From contig NZ_CP045354.1 of assembly GCF_009363435.1 (NCBI RefSeq), positions 5,918,501 through 5,982,500 on the forward strand: DNA of 64,000 nucleotides. The letters run 5' to 3'. Position 1 is the first letter of the stretch, and each line of letters opens with the position of its first letter. The notes under the pieces were generated by a model. It did no database searches. It saw only the letters and a program-made list of their open reading frames with translations, and had not been told where the DNA came from. Both the position numbers and the translations under genes were made by a program. Below are positions 58,172 to 64,000 of the stretch, piece by piece. The DNA is from Labrenzia sp. THAF82. Its GTDB lineage: Bacteria; Pseudomonadota; Alphaproteobacteria; Rhizobiales; Stappiaceae.

Positions 58172-59977
58172 ATGTCTATTTCCGAAAAAACAGCCGCGAA
58201 TATGACAACGCGAAGGATTGTCTTCTCTTTCCTTCTTCTCGTGAGCTTTGTGGGCCTCGCGGCGTTGATGACAGTGACCCTTTCACCGGGCGGCTATTCC
58301 GCGCTCGATCTGTTTATTCTCGTCTGTTTCATGATCACGCTTCCCTGGACGATCATCGGCTTCTGGAATGCGGTGATCGGCCTTTCGATCATGCGGCTCT
58401 CCAAGAACCCTGTAGAGGCTGTCTGCCCGATCGACCATGGCGATCCTAACGCACGCCTTAAAAGCTCCACGGCTTTGCTTTCCTGTGTGCGCGATGAAGA
58501 CGCAGAAAGCCTTGAAGTCAATCTGAGCGCCATGGTCTCCCAACTGATCCGCGCAGGCCAGGCAGAGAACTTTACGCTTTACGTCTTGAGTGACACGTCG
58601 ATGGACGACATCGCGTTGCAGGAGCAGCAGATGACGGCCCGCCTGTCCGAGCGCTTCGAAGGCCAGATGGACGTGGTTTACCGGCGGCGCACCGACAACA
58701 AAGGCTTCAAGGCAGGCAACATCGAAGATTTCTGTGATCGGTGGGGCGACCAACATGACTTCGCGCTGGTGCTGGATGCTGACAGTTTCATGTCTGTCGA
58801 AGCGATTACCGGGCTCGTCAGGCGTATGGAAGCCAATCCGAATGTTGGCATCCTGCAAAGCCTTGTGGTCGGTCTGCCGACCGACAGTGCGTTTGCACGT
58901 ATTTTCCAGTTCGGCATGCGGCTTGGCATGCGCTCCTACACTATTGGCAGCGCCTGGTGGCAAGGCGATTGCGGACCTTACTGGGGTCACAATGCGGTTT
59001 TACGCCTAAAGCCTTTCAAGGAACATTGCCGGTTGCCTGAGTTACCCGGCAAGGGGCCACTTTCCGGCGCGATCCTGTCCCATGACCAGGTGGAAGCTGT
59101 TCTGATGCGGCGTGCTGGCTACGAAGTTCGGGTTCTGCCGCTCGAAACCGGCAGCTATGAGGTCAATCCACCTCATCTTCTGGAGTTTATCCGCCGCGAC
59201 CTGCGCTGGTGTCAGGGTAACCTGCAATACCGCCGGCTTTTGAACATGCCGAATCTCAAGCCTGTCAGCCGTGCGCAATTGGCACTCGCCATTTTGATGT
59301 TCCTCGGGTCTCCGGCCTGGATCGGCTTCATGACCGCGGCGGCTGTCCTTGGCATGGTCACCGACTACATGCCCTATCGCCCGGATACCGGAGCACTGCT
59401 CTTTTTCTCGGTGTTGACCATGGTGTTTGCGCCCAAGCTGGCTACGGTCGCCGATGTGCTTGCACGCGCAGACCTGCGCAAGGCATTTGGCGGTCCGGTG
59501 CGCGTGCTGCTCAGCGTTGGCGCTGAAATCCTTTATGCCGCGATGATCGCGCCGGTGATGGCCGTTGCCCATACACTCTTCATGGGTGGCTTGCTGTTCG
59601 GAAAAACCATCGGATGGGGCGCCCAGGCGCGCGGTGTCCGTCGGTTGCCCGTGGCCCTCGCACTTCAAAAACTTTGGCCGCAAACGCTTTTCGGCAGTGC
59701 AGGACTTCTCTGGCTGACCGGTCAGCCTATCGGACTCGTCTGGCCAGTCATTCCGGTCGCCGTCGGTCCGTTGCTGGCATCGGTCATTGCGGTTAGCACT
59801 TCAACCAAGACACTGGGCAAGCTTGCAATACGGTCGACGCTCTGGCGCATACCGGAGGAAAGCTCTCCACCACCGGAACTCGCTGACCTGCATCTGCCTG
59901 CGCTCACCAAAGGCCAGGTCCCTCCTGCAGACCAACAGGGCCTTGTCCAGGGAGACGCCAAGCCAGCGGAGGCTTGA
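58172..59977 (+). CDS. opgH: Glucans biosynthesis glucosyltransferase OpgH/MdoH
   Basis: A 601-residue inner-membrane GT2 enzyme that makes the beta-glucan backbone of osmoregulated periplasmic glucans from UDP-glucose. Two N-terminal helices (near 15-35 and 45-70) precede the GT-A domain: CVRDEDAESL, LSDTSMD, the metal triad in VLDADSFM near 198-205, WWQGDCGPYWGHNAVLR near 264-280, and FIRRDLRWCQGNLQYRR near 340-356. Six further helices follow. Shorter than E. coli OpgH (about 850), as in Rhizobiales. No opgG is next to it. ATG 58172 has AGG upstream; GTG 58154 is in frame but less likely. Followed by a strong terminator. Confidence 0.93.
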   Translation: MSISEKTAANMTTRRIVFSFLLLVSFVGLAALMTVTLSPGGYSALDLFILVCFMITLPWTIIGFWNAVIGLSIMRLSKNPVEAVCPIDHGDPNARLKSSTALLSCVRDEDAESLEVNLSAMVSQLIRAGQAENFTLYVLSDTSMDDIALQEQQMTARLSERFEGQMDVVYRRRTDNKGFKAGNIEDFCDRWGDQHDFALVLDADSFMSVEAITGLVRRMEANPNVGILQSLVVGLPTDSAFARIFQFGMRLGMRSYTIGSAWWQGDCGPYWGHNAVLRLKPFKEHCRLPELPGKGPLSGAILSHDQVEAVLMRRAGYEVRVLPLETGSYEVNPPHLLEFIRRDLRWCQGNLQYRRLLNMPNLKPVSRAQLALAILMFLGSPAWIGFMTAAAVLGMVTDYMPYRPDTGALLFFSVLTMVFAPKLATVADVLARADLRKAFGGPVRVLLSVGAEILYAAMIAPVMAVAHTLFMGGLLFGKTIGWGAQARGVRRLPVALALQKLWPQTLFGSAGLLWLTGQPIGLVWPVIPVAVGPLLASVIAVSTSTKTLGKLAIRSTLWRIPEESSPPPELADLHLPALTKGQVPPADQQGLVQGDAKPAEA

Positions 59978-60001
59978 GGCAGATACATTTAAGGTACACA
60001 C

Positions 60002-60033
60002 AAAAAGGACCGGCTTGACTGCCGGTCCTTTTT
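60002..60033. terminator. Bidirectional intrinsic terminator
   Basis: Perfect arms AAAAAGGACCGGC (60002-60014) and GCCGGTCCTTTTT (60021-60033) with a six-base loop. It lies 24 bases after opgH and just beyond the convergent ptsN stop, and has A and T tracts suited to both directions. Confidence 0.92.
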
Positions 60034-60056
60034 TGTTTCAGCGCATGTCAGATGGT

Positions 60057-60524
60057 TCAAGCCGCGTTGGATGACGCAATCGGCTGGGTCAACAACGCAT
60101 AAATCTCTTCCGCATCGCCAGACGCGCGCAAGCCCTGGGTTACGTCGACATCTCGCAACTGGCGCGCGATGCGTGCCAGCGCCTTCAGATGATCAGCACC
60201 CGCGCTCTCTGGCGCGAGCAGCAGGAAAACCAGATCGACAGGTTGGTCATCCAGGGAATCGAAATCAACCGGCTTCGTCAGTTTGGCGAAGAGGCCAACC
60301 AGTTTGTCGAGACGCGTCAGCTTGCCATGCGGGATCGCTATGCCGTGACCGACACCCGTAGAGCCCAAACGCTCGCGTTGCAGCAGCGTATCGAAAATCT
60401 CACGTTCGGAAAGACCAGTCAGTTCCGCCGCCTTTGCGGCCAACTCTTGAATTGCCTGTTTCTTGCTCTTCGCTTTCAGTCCGGCAATGACTGCGTCTTT
60501 ACCCAGAAGATCACTAAGATCCAT
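60057..60524 (-). CDS. ptsN: Nitrogen-PTS EIIA protein PtsN
   Basis: A 155-residue EIIA-Ntr, the output protein of the nitrogen phosphotransferase system, which regulates potassium uptake and many sensor kinases according to its phosphorylation. The phosphorylated His is H66 in GHGIAIPHGKL, and the DLLGKDAVIAGLKAKSKKQA opening is typical. Full length. It ends the lptB-rpoN-hpf-ptsN block, 60 bases after hpf, and may be cotranscribed with it. The convergent terminator with opgH follows at once. Confidence 0.95.
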   Translation of the reverse strand: MDLSDLLGKDAVIAGLKAKSKKQAIQELAAKAAELTGLSEREIFDTLLQRERLGSTGVGHGIAIPHGKLTRLDKLVGLFAKLTKPVDFDSLDDQPVDLVFLLLAPESAGADHLKALARIARQLRDVDVTQGLRASGDAEEIYALLTQPIASSNAA

Positions 60525-60584
60525 ACTATCGCCTACAGTTTTCGGAAACCGGCTCCCAGCTGGAAGCCGGTCCCGTCCGCATCT

Positions 60585-61172
60585 TTATTCGGCAGCCTCA
60601 TTGGCTACCAGTGCCGGGTCTATCCACCCAATATTGCCATCGGACCGGCGATAAACAACATTGACACCGCCATTTGCCGCATTTTTGAACAGGACAACCG
60701 GTGCTTCGGTCAAATCAAGCTCCATGACCGCCATTCCGACAGTCATTGTCTTCACTTTTGCCGAGGTTTCTGCAATCACAAGTGGATTGAAGTCTGCCGG
60801 CACTTCCTCATCCTCGTCCGGGGACGCCAGAACGTAGGATGCTGCCTCAAAAGCTTCCCGGCCATTGCCATTATGGCCGTGATGGTCCTTCAGTTTGCGC
60901 TTGTAGCGCCGCAAACGTTTTTCAATCTTGTCAGCAGCAGCGTCAAAGCTGTTCCGCGGGTCCTGATCCTGTGCGGACACCTGAAGCACAATGCCGGTGT
61001 CCAGATGCAGGCTGCATTCTGACTTGAAGCCGTTACCTTCCCTGCTGAGTGTGACGTGGCCTGTGAAGCCGCCTGTGAAATACTTCGATAAGGCGTCCTC
61101 GATTCGGTCAGTGATGTGCTCGCGCAATGCATCGCCCACATCAACATGCTTACCCGAAATCCGCAAAGCCAT
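60585..61172 (-). CDS. hpf: Ribosome hibernation-promoting factor, long form
   Basis: A 195-residue long-form HPF (S30AE family). The N-terminal domain (LRISGKHVDVGDALREHITDRIE at 3-25 to about 100) binds the 30S decoding site; the C-terminal domain (about 140-190, with VRTKTMTVG-like VKTMTVGMAVMELDL and VVYRRSDGNIGWI) makes 100S ribosome dimers. ATG 61172 has GAAGAGG before it, and the longer frame upstream is discarded. In most proteobacteria the gene downstream of rpoN is this one. 286 bases separate it from rpoN, enough for its own promoter. Confidence 0.95.
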   Translation of the reverse strand: MALRISGKHVDVGDALREHITDRIEDALSKYFTGGFTGHVTLSREGNGFKSECSLHLDTGIVLQVSAQDQDPRNSFDAAADKIEKRLRRYKRKLKDHHGHNGNGREAFEAASYVLASPDEDEEVPADFNPLVIAETSAKVKTMTVGMAVMELDLTEAPVVLFKNAANGGVNVVYRRSDGNIGWIDPALVANEAAE

Positions 61173-61458
61173 GGGGACCTCTTCTTTTGTATTGTCTGAT
61201 ACACCGGCCCTCTGCCGATGCTGAAACGCGTAACGTTTCAAGCGTACAGAATGGACCAGTCAGTGCCGAAGCGCCATCCCCTGTTTAACTCATGAGGGCG
61301 GTCCTATAATTGCGGCAGCTCAAAGAGTCAATTAATAACGATTCGGCCAGCATTCGTTGCCGAACTACTGTGTAAAATCAGTGTATTGTTTCACTGAAAC
61401 CGTCTGGTTCATTTTGGAAGTTGCATCAAACGAACGCTTCAAAATGTCGTCACCAGCG

Positions 61459-63018
61459 TCATAGCCTGACATTTTTCTCGCGCCGCCTTTGTACCGACGA
61501 GCCGATTTTCATCGCCTCGCGATACTTGGCCACCGTCCGGCGGGCAATGTCGACGCCGTCATCCTTCAGAATTTTGACAATCGTATCGTCGGAAAGGATC
61601 GATTTCGGGTCTTCTGCGTCAATCATCTGCTTGATTCTGTGACGGACAGATTCGGCGGAATGGGCATCGCCGCCAACTGTTGCGGAGATCGCAGAGGAGA
61701 AGAAATACTTCAGTTCAAAAATGCCTCTCGAAGTCGCCATATACTTGTTGGACGTCACTCGGCTAACGGTCGATTCATGCATTCCGATCGCTTCCGCGAT
61801 GGTCTTCAGGTTGAGCGGGCGCAGATGTTCAATGCCATAGGTCAGAAACCCGTCCTGTTGACGAACGATTTCCGTCGATACCTTCAAGATCGTCTTTGCC
61901 CGTTGGTCGAGGCTTTTGGCCAGCCAGTTGGCGGTCTGCAGCGATTCCGTCAGGTATTCCTTTTCCGTCTCTTCCCGTGCAGTTTTGACGATCCGCGCAT
62001 AGTAGGTCTGGTTGACGAGGACCTTCGGCAAGGTGTCGGAATTCAGTTCCACCGTCCAGGTGCCGTCATTTGCCTTTTTGACGAAGACGTCCGGTACGAC
62101 CGGTTGAACCAGAGAAGAACCAAATACGCTTCCCGGCTTGGGGTCCAGCGCACGGATCTCGGCGATCATCTCAACGAGATCTTCGTCATCTACGCCGCAG
62201 ATTTTCTTCAGGCCCGCAAGGTCACGCTTGGCGAGCAGTTCAATGTTCTCAATCAGCGCTTCCATGGCCGGATCGAACCTGTTCTTGTCGATCAGCTGCA
62301 GTTTCAGGCACTCGGCGAGACCCCGTGCAAACACCCCCGCAGGCTCAAATGTCTGAAGCACGGCAAGCACGCTCTCGATCCGTGCAATATCAACGCCGAG
62401 TTGCTCGGCGGCTTCGCCAAGGTCAATATAAAGATAGCCGTTTTCATCCAGAGAGTTGATCAGGTGACCGGCAATCAGTTTGTCTGCCTCGTCACTGAGA
62501 GCAAGGTTCATCTGCTCTTCGAGTGTTGTGCCGAGAGACGCCTCATCGGCAACAAATGCCTCCAGGTTATAGTCTTCCGAAGCACCGCCGCTGCTGACGT
62601 TTTTGTAACTGTCGCCAGCTTTGAGTAGAGCCGGATCCGGAGAGGCTGGAACACCGGGTTCATCTGGAAAAACGTTGCCGAGGTCAGTGTCCATGCGAGA
62701 GGCAATAGCTTCAGAGCCTGTTTCAAGGTCGCTTTGCATCCAGTCGCCGCTATTTGGCTCCTCAGTTGCCCCGTCAAACCCATCCGAAGTGCCGGCGCCG
62801 GCGTCGGAAGCGTTTTCCTGAATCGGTTCGGAGGAAGTCCCCTGTTCGCCTGGTTCGCCTTCACCTTTTTCTAAAAGCGGGTTTCGTTCCAGTTCGGCTT
62901 CGACGTAGGCAACGAGATCTAGGTTGGACATCTGCAAAAGCTTGATCGCCTGCATCAGCTGCGGCGTCATGATCAGCGACTGGCTTTGTCGCATCTCCAG
63001 CTTTGTTGAAATGGCCAT
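61459..63018 (-). CDS. rpoN: RNA polymerase sigma-54 factor RpoN
   Basis: A 519-residue sigma-54. Region I, the activator-interacting Gln/Leu-rich part, is TKLEMRQSQSLIMTPQLMQAIKLLQ at about 5-29; an acidic region II runs from 50 to about 165; the core-binding part follows; and the RpoN box ARRTVAKYREAMKI that reads the -24 element is near 496-509, preceded by the HTH region. Normal length for Rhizobiales. It recognises nitrogen, carbon and flagellar promoters together with AAA+ activators. 89 bases after lptB. Confidence 0.96.
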   Translation of the reverse strand: MAISTKLEMRQSQSLIMTPQLMQAIKLLQMSNLDLVAYVEAELERNPLLEKGEGEPGEQGTSSEPIQENASDAGAGTSDGFDGATEEPNSGDWMQSDLETGSEAIASRMDTDLGNVFPDEPGVPASPDPALLKAGDSYKNVSSGGASEDYNLEAFVADEASLGTTLEEQMNLALSDEADKLIAGHLINSLDENGYLYIDLGEAAEQLGVDIARIESVLAVLQTFEPAGVFARGLAECLKLQLIDKNRFDPAMEALIENIELLAKRDLAGLKKICGVDDEDLVEMIAEIRALDPKPGSVFGSSLVQPVVPDVFVKKANDGTWTVELNSDTLPKVLVNQTYYARIVKTAREETEKEYLTESLQTANWLAKSLDQRAKTILKVSTEIVRQQDGFLTYGIEHLRPLNLKTIAEAIGMHESTVSRVTSNKYMATSRGIFELKYFFSSAISATVGGDAHSAESVRHRIKQMIDAEDPKSILSDDTIVKILKDDGVDIARRTVAKYREAMKIGSSVQRRREKNVRL

Positions 63019-63107
63019 ATGCTTCTAGGGTGCCCGCGTTACCTAAGTGGTCTGGTTTTTGCTTATTCGTTTCAGACCGAGTGTATAACCTAGCGGGTCA
63101 CGAGTCA

Positions 63108-63905
63108 TCAAAGCGTAAATTGTTCACCCAAATAGAGCCTGCGGACGTCAGGATTGGTGACAATTTCCTGCGGCAGGCCTTCTGTAAGCACTTCGCCTGC
63201 AGCGATAATATAGGCGCGGTCGATCAGACCGAGCGTTTCGCGGACATTGTGGTCGGTGATCAAGACACCGATGCCGCGCTGTGTCAGATGCCGCACAAGC
63301 TGCTGAATGTCGCCAACGGCGATCGGGTCAATACCCGCGAAAGGCTCATCAAGCAACATGAAGGATGGGCGGCTCGCCAGTGCGCGTGCAATTTCAACAC
63401 GCCGGCGCTCACCACCGGACAACGCGATACTGGGTGATTTGCGCAAGTGTGTCAGGCCGAATTCCGCCAACAGAGAGTCCAGCTCTTCGCGCCGTTTCTG
63501 CCGGTTTGGCTCAATCACCTCAAGAACGGCCCGGATGTTTTCCTCAACAGTCAACCCCCGGAAAATGGATGCTTCCTGCGGCAGATATCCGATGCCGAGA
63601 CGCGCGCGCCGATACATCGGCATCCGGGTGATGTTGAAACCTTCAAGGGAAATCTGGCCCTGATCAGGCCGGATCAGCCCTGTGATCATATAAAAGGTCG
63701 TAGTCTTGCCCGCACCGTTCGGACCGAGAAGACCCACCGCTTCCCCCGGCTTGACCGTCAAGCTCACATATTTGACCACCTGACGACGGCCATAGGTCTT
63801 GCCTATCCCGTCTACCACCAGTGAACGGGAGAGATCCTCGTGCTCACCACGCTGCCCCGGTGCGCCAACCGTCAAGTCGTCAAATTCCGTGGAGGTTTTT
63901 TTCAC
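63108..63905 (-). CDS. lptB: LPS export ABC ATPase LptB
   Basis: A 265-residue ATPase that powers the LptB2FGC complex, moving lipopolysaccharide out of the inner membrane. Walker A GPNGAGKTT at 61-69, signature LSGGERRRVEIARAL near 168-182, Walker B SFMLLDEPFAGID near 186-198, and the switch His in LITDHNVRET near 218-227. An extra hydrophilic N-terminal stretch of about 30 residues precedes the ABC core, as in other Rhizobiales. Immediately upstream would be lptA, whose end is not confidently seen within the last 95 bases of the window. Confidence 0.94.
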   Translation of the reverse strand: MKKTSTEFDDLTVGAPGQRGEHEDLSRSLVVDGIGKTYGRRQVVKYVSLTVKPGEAVGLLGPNGAGKTTTFYMITGLIRPDQGQISLEGFNITRMPMYRRARLGIGYLPQEASIFRGLTVEENIRAVLEVIEPNRQKRREELDSLLAEFGLTHLRKSPSIALSGGERRRVEIARALASRPSFMLLDEPFAGIDPIAVGDIQQLVRHLTQRGIGVLITDHNVRETLGLIDRAYIIAAGEVLTEGLPQEIVTNPDVRRLYLGEQFTL

Positions 63906-63978
63906 CGATGCGCCGTCCGTCCGATCCTTACCGCAGCTTCACATAGGTGCTGCGAGGGGAGCTGTCGAGTCAGATAAA

Positions 63979-63998
63979 CAAGCAACTCAATTGCCTTC
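63979..63998 (-). promoter_or_regulatory. Possible sigma-54 -24/-12 element upstream of lptB-rpoN
   Basis: On the minus strand the sequence AAGGCAATTGAGTTGCTT has GG and GC separated by exactly ten bases, as in the sigma-54 consensus TGGCAC-N5-TTGCW; GGCA and TTGC match, the flanking C and G of the -24 box do not. The GC lies about 77 bases before the lptB start. A match at window edge with two consensus deviations is only suggestive. Confidence 0.35.
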
Positions 63999-64000
63999 TA

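Noticed and set aside
61489..62628. 379-codon plus-strand frame opposite rpoN
   Set aside because: rpoN is complete and certain on the minus strand; the antisense product shows no recognisable domain.
63906..64000. 3-prime end of lptA
   Set aside because: A tempting STYVKLR-stop tail on the minus strand has an in-frame TGA 13 codons before the stop, so I cannot support an lptA coding end here.
1..64000. tRNA, rRNA, insertion sequences, prophage genes or integrase sites
   Set aside because: No transposase, integrase or phage protein appears in any frame, and I saw no conserved rRNA segment or tRNA arm pattern by eye; a tRNAscan or Rfam run would settle the RNA part.

Overview
The window looks like chromosome of a marine alphaproteobacterium, most likely of the Stappiaceae (Labrenzia/Roseibium type). 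Four things point there: the lptB-rpoN-hpf-ptsN block in the Rhizobiales order; a long cobalamin operon; a bchE gene for the oxygen-independent bacteriochlorophyll cyclase, expected in bacteriochlorophyll-forming members of that group; and a short, rhizobial-size OpgH. Gene density is high, many genes overlap by ATGA, and I see no rRNA, tRNA, IS element, phage gene or CRISPR array. The taxon is an inference from gene content, not from a marker gene.

Region 1 (305-18910) is a surface-glycan island. Its plus strand holds three SDR epimerase/dehydratases, two DegT aminotransferases, a methyltransferase, an orphan pair of thiamine-diphosphate E1 alpha/beta subunits, an MDR dehydrogenase, a fused nucleotidyltransferase-sugar kinase and a sugar-1-phosphate nucleotidyltransferase. 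With a GmhA-like SIS isomerase and a GmhB-like phosphatase, this gives every activity type needed to activate a heptose and then dehydrate, aminate, methylate and perhaps two-carbon-branch it. A minus-strand operon adds a NeuB-type nonulosonate synthase, a NeuA-phosphatase fusion and two paralogous putative glycosyltransferases. A single-domain KpsC-like transferase follows.

Region 2 (19092-23798) is housekeeping and accessory: a YegD-like Hsp70, a DUF1905 protein, a GcvR-like ACT protein, a PepSY membrane protein and a DUF2946 protein.

Region 3 (23799-37251) is the corrin pathway. cbiX, cobH, an unrecognised 87-codon ORF, cobL, cobI, a cbiG-cobJ fusion and cobM form one tightly overlapping operon. 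It is followed by a CRP/FNR-type regulator with an FNR-like palindrome before it, then minus-strand cobA-cbiA-bchE, and divergent cbiD-cobK. CbiX, CbiD and CbiG, with no CobG/CobZ, CobF or CobN in the window, indicate the early-cobalt (anaerobic) route. BchE is thought to need cobalamin, so this neighbourhood may tie B12 supply to low-oxygen pigment synthesis.

Region 4 (37248-48360) is a Wzx/Wzy-type exopolysaccharide locus: WecG/TagA-type transferase, Wzz-like copolymerase with a dead kinase motif, polymerase, GT4, secreted GH5 glycanase, GumK-like transferase, flippase and a polytopic membrane protein. Region 5 (48590-54428) resembles the mycobacterial decaprenyl-phosphoryl-arabinose pathway: HAD-UbiA fusion, DprE1-like oxidase, SDR, SMR-type transporter and class III aminotransferase. 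Region 6 (54761-58055) is a compact set of methyltransferase, GT4, degenerate pterin-synthase homologue and MDR dehydrogenase. Region 7 (58172-63905) holds OpgH, then ptsN, hpf, rpoN and lptB on the minus strand.
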